DNA of 64,000 nucleotides from the NCBI GenBank assembly GCA_030646715.1, contig JAUSLJ010000005.1, positions 124,001-188,000 of the forward strand, read 5' to 3'. Source of the DNA: Agitococcus sp. (GTDB taxonomy: Bacteria; Pseudomonadota; Gammaproteobacteria; Pseudomonadales; Moraxellaceae). This document shows, piece after piece, positions 17,024 to 24,730 of the stretch (position 1 is the first letter of the stretch; each line of letters starts with the position of its first letter). Made by a program: the position numbers and the translations under genes. A model generated the notes under the pieces. It worked only from the letters and a program-made list of their open reading frames with translations, was not told the origin of the DNA and ran no database searches.

Positions 17024-18586
17024 ATGCAAGTCGATATCCACGCTCACCGCCTTTTGATTCTTGATTTTGGCTCTCAATATTCCCAGTTAATTGCTCGCCG
17101 TGTTCGTGAGTTGGGCGTCTATTGTGAACTTCGTCCTTTTGATATGACCGATGAGGAAATTAGAGCCTTTAACCCTAAAGGTATTATTTTGTCGGGTGGC
17201 CCTGAAAGCGTCACCGAAATGGATACCCCTCGCGCGCCTGATGTCGTCTTTACCTTGGGTGTGCCTGTATTGGGTGTCTGTTATGGCATGCAAACGATGG
17301 CGCAACAGTTGGGCGGTTTAGTTGAAGGCTCGAATGTCCGTGAATTTGGTTATGCTGAAGTACAAATAGACCAACCCGATGCCTTGTTTAATGGTATTGA
17401 AGACCGAGCTGGCTTTATTGATGTCTGGATGAGTCATGGTGATAAAGTGACACGCTTACCTGAAGGTTTTGTCATTACCGCCAGTACGCCGAGTTGTCCC
17501 ATTGCGGCCATGAGCTGCGAAGCCAAAAACTTCTACGGAATGCAATTTCACCCCGAAGTGACTCATACCTTACAGGGCGAAGCGTTATTACGTCGTTTTA
17601 TTCGTGATATTTGTGCTTGTGACGATTTATGGACTCCTGCGCAAATTGTTGAAGACAGCATTCGTCGTATTCGTGAGCAAGTTGGCACAGATAACGTGTT
17701 ACTAGGCTTGTCAGGCGGTGTGGATTCTTCGGTGGTGGCGGCATTGTTACATCGAGCTATTGGTAGCCAACTCACCTGTGTTTTTGTTGATAACGGCCTG
17801 TTACGCAAAAACGAAGGCGATATGGTGATGGAGATGTTCGCCAAAAATATGGGGGTAAAAGTAATTCGCGCCGATGCCGAAGAACGCTTTTTAAGCCAAT
17901 TAGCGGGTGTTAGCGATCCAGAGCAAAAACGTAAAATTATTGGCCGTGTTTTTATTGAAGTATTCAATAGCGAGTCGTCCAAGCTAGATAACATTAAATG
18001 GTTGGCGCAAGGGACAATTTATCCTGATGTCATTGAGTCGGCGGCCAGCAAAACAGGTAAAGCGCACGTTATTAAATCGCACCATAACGTCGGTGGCTTA
18101 CCTGATGACATGCCGTTTGCGTTGTTAGAACCGTTGCGTGAATTGTTTAAAGATGAAGTGCGCCGTATTGGTGTGGCGTTGGGCTTGCCGTATGACATGG
18201 TTTATCGTCATCCGTTCCCCGGCCCAGGTTTAGGCGTGCGTATTTTGGGTGAAGTGAAAAAAGAATATGCCGATGTCTTGCGTGAGGCCGATGCGATTTT
18301 CTTAGAAGAGCTTCATAAGGGTGGTTGGTATCATCGCACCAGTCAATCATTTGCCGTGTTTTTACCTGTGAAGTCGGTGGGTGTCGTGGGCGATGCGCGT
18401 CGTTATGCGTGGGTGATTGCTTTACGTGCCGTTGAAACGATCGACTTTATGACCGCACGTTGGGCGCATTTACCGTATGAGTTAATTGAGAAGGTGTCTA
18501 ACCGTATTATCAATGAAATCAGTGGGGTTTCGCGTGTAGTGTATGACGTGTCGTCTAAGCCGCCTGCCACGATTGAATGGGAATAG
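17024..18586 (+). CDS. guaA: GMP synthase (glutamine-hydrolysing)
   Basis: Converts XMP to GMP using ATP and glutamine. The N-terminal class I glutamine amidotransferase carries the nucleophile in 'GVCYGMQ' (Cys near 86) and the His-Glu pair in 'FHPEVTHT' (near 175). The ATP pyrophosphatase domain has the P-loop 'LSGGVDSSV' (near 228), and the C-terminal dimerisation domain ends in the typical 'KPPATIEWE'. The 520-residue length is normal. Only 18 bases separate it from the HipA-like kinase gene, which has AGGGA ahead of its ATG, so the following accessory genes probably ride on guaA transcription. Confidence 0.97.
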   Translation: MQVDIHAHRLLILDFGSQYSQLIARRVRELGVYCELRPFDMTDEEIRAFNPKGIILSGGPESVTEMDTPRAPDVVFTLGVPVLGVCYGMQTMAQQLGGLVEGSNVREFGYAEVQIDQPDALFNGIEDRAGFIDVWMSHGDKVTRLPEGFVITASTPSCPIAAMSCEAKNFYGMQFHPEVTHTLQGEALLRRFIRDICACDDLWTPAQIVEDSIRRIREQVGTDNVLLGLSGGVDSSVVAALLHRAIGSQLTCVFVDNGLLRKNEGDMVMEMFAKNMGVKVIRADAEERFLSQLAGVSDPEQKRKIIGRVFIEVFNSESSKLDNIKWLAQGTIYPDVIESAASKTGKAHVIKSHHNVGGLPDDMPFALLEPLRELFKDEVRRIGVALGLPYDMVYRHPFPGPGLGVRILGEVKKEYADVLREADAIFLEELHKGGWYHRTSQSFAVFLPVKSVGVVGDARRYAWVIALRAVETIDFMTARWAHLPYELIEKVSNRIINEISGVSRVVYDVSSKPPATIEWE

Positions 18587-18604
18587 CCTCAATAGGGAAA
18601 TAAT

Positions 18605-19525
18605 ATGAGCTACCCAGTATTGTCAATTACGTCTAATCAAATTTTGGATGATGAGCAACTGGGTAGTAAAGCCAAGTTTTGGTTTGAGTATAATGAGCAG
18701 AAGTGGTTATTTAAAGAAGCTCGTGTCATTACTGGAGGACAGCTGTCGGGTGAGGATTGGACTGAAAAAGTTGCCGCAGATATTGCAGCGTTAATTAATA
18801 TAGATGCTGCAAAAGTGGAATTAGCGATGTATCAAGGACGCAGAGGTTCTGCATCTCTCAATTTTATTCCTGCTGATAATGTGCATTTAGAGCATGGCAA
18901 TGAGGTTTTAGCAGGCTATTTGTCAAGCTACGATTCGGCCAAAAAACAGCATCAATCAGATCATACATTAAATAATATTATTGACGCTATTCAACATAAG
19001 TTCCCTGCATCCGCAGACTATCGGGCGGTCTTAGAAAAACTCGCCAGTTACATGGTGTTGGATGCTGTGATTGGTAATACTGACCGTCACCATGAAAATT
19101 GGGGGCTTTTTTGGCAAACTTTACTTTTTAATGCGGATACTCAAACAGCCTTGTGGAAAAAATATGATGTTGCGCCATCATTCGACCATGCTTCTTCATT
19201 AGGGAGAGAGTTACTTGATGAAAAGCGCATACAAATAATCGAAACTAACACGATGGACCGCTATATTCGTCAGGGGCGTGGCGGTATTTACTGGAGTCGA
19301 ACTGACAAACATGGCGTTAGTCCATTGTTATTGGTTGAGAAAGCTGTTGTCGCTTATCCCGATTATTTCAGATCGGCGTTGTTGATGTTATCAAATACGC
19401 CCTTATCGGCCATACAAGCGACATTAAATGACGTTCCTCGTGAGCGTGCCTCGGATGTCAGTAAAACTTTTGCTAAACTGTTATTAGAAAAAACATACGA
19501 ACGATTAATTGGGCTATTGACATGA
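18605..19525 (+). CDS. HipA-like protein kinase of unknown target
   Basis: A 306-residue predicted Ser/Thr kinase of the HipA/PI-kinase-like fold. A candidate ATP-binding Lys is in 'KWLFKEAR' (about 30-37), a structural Glu in 'DWTEKVAADIAAL', the catalytic loop in 'VIGNTDRHHENWGL' (about 155-168; Asp, His and Asn all present) and the metal-binding Asp in 'APSFDHASSLG' (about 196-206). The active site therefore looks intact. Unlike classical HipA there is no N-terminal HipA_N lobe and no HipB-type antitoxin gene beside it. It overlaps the HIRAN-domain gene by four bases (ATGA). Its place between guaA and tadA interrupts a conserved order. Toxin, defence or regulatory roles are all possible. 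Confidence 0.72.
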   Translation: MSYPVLSITSNQILDDEQLGSKAKFWFEYNEQKWLFKEARVITGGQLSGEDWTEKVAADIAALINIDAAKVELAMYQGRRGSASLNFIPADNVHLEHGNEVLAGYLSSYDSAKKQHQSDHTLNNIIDAIQHKFPASADYRAVLEKLASYMVLDAVIGNTDRHHENWGLFWQTLLFNADTQTALWKKYDVAPSFDHASSLGRELLDEKRIQIIETNTMDRYIRQGRGGIYWSRTDKHGVSPLLLVEKAVVAYPDYFRSALLMLSNTPLSAIQATLNDVPRERASDVSKTFAKLLLEKTYERLIGLLT

Positions 19526-20256
19526 AAACGCTATTTTTGGCTTGGCAATCTCCTCAAACGAGAGCTTGGTTTCCTATCGGGCGTTTAGAGGCAGATGAAA
19601 AGTTAAATAAATATATTTTCCATTATACGCAAGGTGTTGATAAGGCAAAATTACAGGGCTTTCATCCGATGTCAGCTTTTCCTGAGTTTTCCAGACGCTA
19701 TGAGTCTTCTGAGTTGTTTCCGTTGTTTAAAAATCGAGTGCTTGCTTCTAACAGGCGTGGGTTTCAAGACTATTTACGTTCTTTGGACTTAGATTCGGCA
19801 TCGGTAGACTTATTGGATATTTTAGCGATTACAGGCGGTGAAAGACAAACAGACAGCCTTGAAGTATTTCCAAAGTTAGAAAAAAACACAGAGTCTATGT
19901 TTAAATGCCGCTTCTTTTTACATGGTTTAAGTTATTGTCATGAGTCAGTCCGTGAACGCATCTTAGCTTTGCAAGTGGGGGAGTCATTAGGTATTTTGCT
20001 TGAAGTTAACAATCCCGCTACGAGTTTAGCCATTCAGTTCAAAACCACCGACCAAGTGTTACTAGGTTGGTCGCCAAGATATTTAGTCAATGATTTGCTA
20101 GGTGCGGCAGTGAGTTATCGAAACCTACAGGCAACCGTTGTACTTAATAATCCAGAAGGTACACCTTTAAATCGGCGTGTTTTAGTCGAAATGACGGGGG
20201 TTTTACCCGATGACTATGAGCCGATGTCATCAACTGACTTTCAAATTATTCATTAA
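19522..20256 (+). CDS. HIRAN-domain protein, partner of the HipA-like kinase
   Basis: A 244-residue soluble protein. The C-terminal half matches the HIRAN pattern: 'FFLHGLSY' (about 132-139), 'LQVGESLGILLEVNNPATS' and 'VLLGWSPRYLV' (about 182-192). HIRAN modules in other proteins bind DNA ends or single-stranded 3' ends and are found with helicases and nucleases. The N-terminal half ('LFLAWQSPQTRAWFPIGRL', 'ELFPLFKNRVLAS') is a conserved module of unknown fold that I associate with stand-alone HIRAN proteins. ATG overlaps the kinase stop by four bases, so both products are likely made in fixed ratio. Acting as a DNA-sensing or neutralising partner of the kinase is inference. Confidence 0.65.
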   Translation: MKTLFLAWQSPQTRAWFPIGRLEADEKLNKYIFHYTQGVDKAKLQGFHPMSAFPEFSRRYESSELFPLFKNRVLASNRRGFQDYLRSLDLDSASVDLLDILAITGGERQTDSLEVFPKLEKNTESMFKCRFFLHGLSYCHESVRERILALQVGESLGILLEVNNPATSLAIQFKTTDQVLLGWSPRYLVNDLLGAAVSYRNLQATVVLNNPEGTPLNRRVLVEMTGVLPDDYEPMSSTDFQIIH

Positions 20257-20262
20257 ATTACT

Positions 20263-20628
20263 ATGTCAACCATCGCCAAAATCACGAACGCCGAACAAGC
20301 TCTCTTAGAGTTAATCATGTTTTTTGTCCGTCATCAGCTAGCAGCATGGCCAACAAAACTACAGCCTGTGTTGGAAGCCTTACGCGCTAAAGATGCGACA
20401 ACGGCATTAACTGCGTGGTCAGTGATTCCTTTAATGGGTGAATATGGTTTGATGCAAGTCGAAATTACTTATGAGTACGGCTATCGTGTGCAGGATTTAC
20501 AGGCTGAACGTGTCCACTTTCAACGGCTATTAGAGCAAGCATTAAACGCTCTAAATAACTTACGGGCTTATGTACGTACTGGTGCAAATCGTCCCTTGTT
20601 AGAGATTTACCTTGACCAGCCTATCTGA
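20263..20628 (+). CDS. Small protein of unknown function following the kinase/HIRAN pair
   Basis: A 121-residue protein I do not recognise. The composition suggests mostly helical structure (for example 'AEQALLELIMFFVRHQLAAW' and 'RLLEQALNALNNLRAYV'), with no signal peptide, membrane segment, metal motif or helix-turn-helix visible. It begins six bases after the HIRAN gene stop without a clear ribosome site, so translation is probably coupled, and its end overlaps the predicted TTG start of tadA by 17 bases. Its placement makes it a candidate third member of the kinase/HIRAN cassette; alternatively it is an independent small gene associated with tadA. Confidence 0.6.
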   Translation: MSTIAKITNAEQALLELIMFFVRHQLAAWPTKLQPVLEALRAKDATTALTAWSVIPLMGEYGLMQVEITYEYGYRVQDLQAERVHFQRLLEQALNALNNLRAYVRTGANRPLLEIYLDQPI

Positions 20629-21124
20629 TCTTTCCCCCATTCCTCTCTTTACCGCCCAAGATACGGCGTTTATGCAACGTGCTTTGGTTTTGGCTCAGCA
20701 AGGTGGGGCGTTGGGTGAAGTGCCTGTTGGTGCGGTGTTGGTATTAGACGGTCAAATCATTGGCGAAGGTTACAATCAACCTATTTTAAGCAGTGACCCA
20801 ACAGCTCATGCCGAAGTAGTAGCTATTCGACAAGCGGCTACGGCGTTGCAAAATTATCGTTTAGAAAACACGACGCTGTATGTGACTTTAGAGCCTTGCA
20901 CCATGTGTGTGGGTGCATTGGTGCATGCGCGTATTGGACGAGTGGTGTTTGCGGCGACTGAGCCTAAATCGGGGTCGTTAGTGAGTGCGCGTAAGTTGTT
21001 TGAGACGGGTTATTATAATCATGTGTTTGTGTTTGAAGGCGGCTTGCTGGCAAATGAAGCCAGCAAGATGTTGTCGGATTTTTTTAGAAGGAGGAGAGAG
21101 GCGAAGAAAGTTTCGCCTGTATAA
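20612..21124 (+). CDS. tadA: tRNA-specific adenosine deaminase
   Basis: Deaminates adenosine to inosine at the wobble position of tRNA-Arg(ACG). The zinc site is complete: 'HAEVVAI' (His ligand and catalytic Glu, about residues 59-65) and 'PCTMC' (about 89-93), with family motifs 'GEVPVGAVLV', 'NYRLENTTLYVTLEP' and 'ARIGRVVFAA'. The start is uncertain. TTG 20612 gives 170 residues and the full N-terminal helix; ATG 20672 would remove 20 residues including part of a region normally present. Neighbour genes guaA upstream and mltF/purL downstream reproduce a known gammaproteobacterial order with insertions. Its stop lies two bases from the convergent lipoprotein gene. Confidence 0.93.
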   Translation: MTSLSDLSPIPLFTAQDTAFMQRALVLAQQGGALGEVPVGAVLVLDGQIIGEGYNQPILSSDPTAHAEVVAIRQAATALQNYRLENTTLYVTLEPCTMCVGALVHARIGRVVFAATEPKSGSLVSARKLFETGYYNHVFVFEGGLLANEASKMLSDFFRRRREAKKVSPV

Positions 21125-21126
21125 TC

Positions 21127-22848
21127 CTATGGAATAGCTTTGGGTTCGATAGCTGATTTAATAGCATCCATTGCGGTTTGATTAAATAGAATATCTTCAC
21201 GGATAAAGCCTGTCGCCTCTAACATTCCTTGTGCAAGTGTATTGTTGAATTCAGTATAAAACTGATGCTGTTTAGGTTGGTTAGTCGCTATGTAAGAGTT
21301 GATTTTGAGGGTAAGTAACTTAACTGCGTTAATTTGAGTATCTTCCCACGTGCCGTTATTTTCTTCTTTGGTGACTGATTGTATTGCATTGTCAGACTTT
21401 GTTGTTACGGTTAATCCGATAGTGTGGTTAGCGTATAGCTTGGGAGTAAAGTCTACGGAGTGGAGTATTACGCTTGGATCATTAATTAATAATCCCAATC
21501 CACCGAAATCAATCCCTGTAAAACTGTTATTGTTTTCAAAAAAATAATTTTTGAAGCTATCTAGAGTTTTTACTTCCATGTTATCTACAAATATGCTGCT
21601 ATTTGGGCTTATCAAATAGTATTCATCAGCTACATTAATTCGTATTAGTTTATATAAAAACGAATTTTTTGGAAATTTTTTATTTTGATCAATAAGAAAG
21701 TTATTGCCAAGGATTGAATTTTGATTGTTGATTAATTGATTTTCTAGCGTTTTTATACTGCTGATAGGTATTCCAGATATGTCGATTTTAAATAAAAGTG
21801 TTTTTTCACGGTTATTGTCGAATAGCTTCGTTTGTTCTGATAACGTCCAGCCATTTTTAGTTAGGGTGTATGCTTTATTTGTTAAGGGCTGAGTAGTTGT
21901 TAGTCGTGTAATTAAGCTATATTGCTGCATATTGTCTGAAACAAGCAAATCATTAGAGTTGGTTTCAAAATTGATTTTATTGATTTCTAAAGAGTCATCA
22001 TGTATGGAGTGACAAAAATTTTGTTTAACACAATTAAAGCTATATAAAGTTGTTTCATTGAGTAAGTCTTTTTTGGAGGCTGAAATATATGGACGATTTA
22101 GAATGTCTAATGTGCTTGTTAGCGGAAACCGAATAGTCGTGGTCTTTGGGTATAGCAATGGAAAGCCAATAGAAAAAGGAATATCATACTGGATATGATA
22201 TAGTTTGCTAGTTATATTGGCTGTATGTAATGTGGTATTTAAATAAGGTAGAGAGTCCTTATTGGCTTCAATTTTTTCTTGGTTCAATCCAAAAGAGAAA
22301 TTTGAACTTAATGCAATACGTTGTAAATGTTTGCCAATAGCCGTCGTGTCTTTACTGTAGTCTTGAAATAAATCAATATCGGTAACATTGAGCTGGTAAC
22401 TGACGATTTGACTCGCGGTATTTATATCCATATTGCCATTGGCGCGCATTGTTTCGGCCACAAACGTTGTTATTGGACTAATGACACCATGCTTACCGAG
22501 CGGAGTGGTTAGCGTATAAGGTTTGGTAACAATTTGATTGGTGGTGGTATGGATAATTGCTCCAGCAGAAACAAGCGTAATGACTGCATAATTTGTGCTA
22601 TCACTTGTAGCTACATCATTCAGCGTATATTGCCCTTGAGCATTAGTAATATCTTGCGGTTCTGTGTTTTCACAAACGAGATTATTGTTATTATCTAAAC
22701 AAACGGTTGCGCCTTGCAAATAGCCATCGGCAATCACTACGCCTTTCAGCGTTGTTTTGGTGATTAACGGACTATCATAGTCATTCTCATTGCAACCAAC
22801 AAGCACCAAACCCATAAAAACGACAACAGCAGTGTGTAACGGCTTCAT
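21127..22848 (-). CDS. Large hypothetical lipoprotein, AT-rich, inserted between tadA and mltF
   Basis: A 573-residue protein I cannot assign. It has a lipoprotein signal with lipobox 'LVGC' (about residues 16-19). After this comes a small beta module, 'VVIADGYLQGATVCLDNNNN' and 'AQGQYTLNDV' (about 38-80), like carboxypeptidase-regulatory or EF-hand-like surface modules with an Asp/Asn-rich loop. The remainder has no recognised catalytic motif. The coding sequence is visibly richer in A and T, and in Asn, Lys and Ile codons, than neighbouring genes, suggesting later acquisition or fast evolution. ATG 22848 is preferred over the TTG three codons upstream. An envelope location is likely; function is unknown. 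Confidence 0.7.
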   Translation of the reverse strand: MKPLHTAVVVFMGLVLVGCNENDYDSPLITKTTLKGVVIADGYLQGATVCLDNNNNLVCENTEPQDITNAQGQYTLNDVATSDSTNYAVITLVSAGAIIHTTTNQIVTKPYTLTTPLGKHGVISPITTFVAETMRANGNMDINTASQIVSYQLNVTDIDLFQDYSKDTTAIGKHLQRIALSSNFSFGLNQEKIEANKDSLPYLNTTLHTANITSKLYHIQYDIPFSIGFPLLYPKTTTIRFPLTSTLDILNRPYISASKKDLLNETTLYSFNCVKQNFCHSIHDDSLEINKINFETNSNDLLVSDNMQQYSLITRLTTTQPLTNKAYTLTKNGWTLSEQTKLFDNNREKTLLFKIDISGIPISSIKTLENQLINNQNSILGNNFLIDQNKKFPKNSFLYKLIRINVADEYYLISPNSSIFVDNMEVKTLDSFKNYFFENNNSFTGIDFGGLGLLINDPSVILHSVDFTPKLYANHTIGLTVTTKSDNAIQSVTKEENNGTWEDTQINAVKLLTLKINSYIATNQPKQHQFYTEFNNTLAQGMLEATGFIREDILFNQTAMDAIKSAIEPKAIP

Positions 22849-22923
22849 TAAGTACAATCCATTGATTTAAAAAGTCGCGCATTGTAACTGTTTTGTTAAA
22901 GTAATAACAAAACGTTTATCGGA

Positions 22924-24300
22924 TTACTGCAATACCCACCGTTGCTTATCCGCGCTAGCCACCCAACTATCCTGCGAAGTCGTTAGCAGTAACGCATCAT
23001 AATAACGACGCACTTCTTGCACATAAACAAGGGCTTGACCTGCGCGCGGCAGTTGACGCAAATGTCGGCTGACATCTAACCATTTATCAGGATCGTCACC
23101 ATGCGCTTGACTGATTTTGCGCGCTTTCAGGACATGAGCATAACCCATGTTATAAGCCGCTAAAGTCATCCAAGTTCTATCGGGTTCATGGACGGTGGTG
23201 GGTAATTTATCGGCAATGATTTTGTAATACGCTGCGCCGCCTTCAATGCTTTGGCTAGGGTTGTCCCGATTAGTCACGCCCATTTCTTTGGCTGTGCCTT
23301 TGGTTAACATCATCAAGCCCGAAACACCTGTGGGTGAAATAGCCGTAGAATCCCATTTTGACTCTTGATAACCAATCGCTGCCAACAAACGCCAATCCAT
23401 TTCTTGTTTGTTCGCTTGTTGTTGAAACTTCGACTTATACAGTGGCAGGCGGTCTTGCATATCACGCTGAAAGTTTTTTACGCCGAGAGTATTAAAGGTA
23501 TTACCTTGACCATAAAACGCTGTCAGACGTTTGAGTGTGCCATCTTCATTGGCATCACGTAAAAAGTGATTCGCTAAGCGTAATAAACTTTTATCTTTAG
23601 GACGAACTGCCCACGCTAATTGGGTGGTATTCAAAGCACTTGAGACTTTTAACTCAGGAAAAGCGGCACGATGCGCGGCAAATTCGGCATCGTTCATGAC
23701 GGCAAAATCGACATCACCCGAACTGACTTGTTGGAGTAATTTTTCAGGTGTAGCGTTACGTACTTCGATGATATCCGCTTGCGGATTATCAATCGCTAAC
23801 TCTATGGCTTCGGAACTGTTTTTACTGACAGCAATACGGGCTTCAGGGAGTGGATTGGCTTCTGTTTCTACACGTTCAATCAGTTGTTGTTTGACTTCTA
23901 AATACGGCTCACTGATTTGAACTTTAGCTAAACGCGGGTCATCGCTAGAGAGTCCCGTAATGCCAATATCAGCATCGCCCGATTTTAAGGCGCGAACCAC
24001 ACTTTCGGCATTGGGAGCTTGTTCGATAATTAAGGTAACTTGAAGATTTTCGGCGAATTTGCGCAATAATTCATATTGCAAGCCGCGCGCACCTTCTGCG
24101 CCATGAGGAAGAAATGTTGTTGGCCCAGCAACACCTATCACTCGTAAAGTGCCACGTTCGGCGACTTCATCGACGGTGTTGTAAATTGGTCGAATTTGCA
24201 GTGTTGCAAAAAAAATAGCAAAGGCGAAGGCTAAACGCCACAGAGTATTGCTTGATTGTTTTACCACGTTTTTGGCTGGCAAGGCCATTTTGCCTGACAT
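22924..24300 (-). CDS. mltF: Membrane-bound lytic murein transglycosylase F
   Basis: Cleaves peptidoglycan glycan strands non-hydrolytically. A hydrophobic N-terminal signal or anchor (about residues 18-36) precedes a solute-binding-protein-like regulatory domain (about 48-270: 'GTLRVIGVAGPTTFLP', 'DIGITGLSSDDPR') and a C-terminal SLT domain with catalytic Glu in 'YQESKWD' (about 312-318), 'SPTGVSGLMMLT' and 'AAYNMGYAHV'. This two-domain arrangement is specific to MltF. At 458 residues it is slightly short but complete. It faces away from purL across a 430-base gap, as in many gammaproteobacteria. Confidence 0.94.
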   Translation of the reverse strand: MSGKMALPAKNVVKQSSNTLWRLAFAFAIFFATLQIRPIYNTVDEVAERGTLRVIGVAGPTTFLPHGAEGARGLQYELLRKFAENLQVTLIIEQAPNAESVVRALKSGDADIGITGLSSDDPRLAKVQISEPYLEVKQQLIERVETEANPLPEARIAVSKNSSEAIELAIDNPQADIIEVRNATPEKLLQQVSSGDVDFAVMNDAEFAAHRAAFPELKVSSALNTTQLAWAVRPKDKSLLRLANHFLRDANEDGTLKRLTAFYGQGNTFNTLGVKNFQRDMQDRLPLYKSKFQQQANKQEMDWRLLAAIGYQESKWDSTAISPTGVSGLMMLTKGTAKEMGVTNRDNPSQSIEGGAAYYKIIADKLPTTVHEPDRTWMTLAAYNMGYAHVLKARKISQAHGDDPDKWLDVSRHLRQLPRAGQALVYVQEVRRYYDALLLTTSQDSWVASADKQRWVLQ

Positions 24301-24730
24301 GCGTTAGCACCTCTCAGAGTTTCGTTTAGGCAACTGCTATTCCATATAAGCGGTTGAAATATCAGTCGTTTTGGCGTTTTCTTGAGATGTTACCTCCTGT
24401 GTTATTGGTCAATAATTAGACATTGGACGCGAACTGTAGTCGCTACTGTAGCAAAAGTCGAGTGAAAACCGCTGAGTAACGTCCGTTTGTAGGACAAAGT
24501 GTATCTGATTATGTCGGGGTGAGATTGGTGAATGAGGACGAGATATTGAGAAATGATGACAAATGTATCTGTATATTAAAAATACAAAAATAACAATTGA
24601 TGATGTAGGACTGAGTTAATTTTCCAAAAAACTGCTTGATTCGGGTATCATATCGCCCTTCTTCAAACGGACACAAAACTCTGTTTTTTGTTCGCCCCGT
24701 TTTGTTTTCGACGTAATGAGCGAGTCTGTT
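24301..24730. other. Divergent mltF/purL intergenic region
   Basis: About 430 bases between two divergent starts. It must hold both promoters, but I found no hexamer pair convincing enough to mark. The middle (about 24410-24640) is AT-rich with no ORF, no strong hairpin and no recognised riboswitch. A PurR-type operator was looked for by eye and not found. Confidence 0.5.

Noticed and set aside
17563-17994. 143-codon antisense ORF inside guaA
   Set aside because: Shadow of a strongly conserved gene; no ribosome site, no recognisable protein features.
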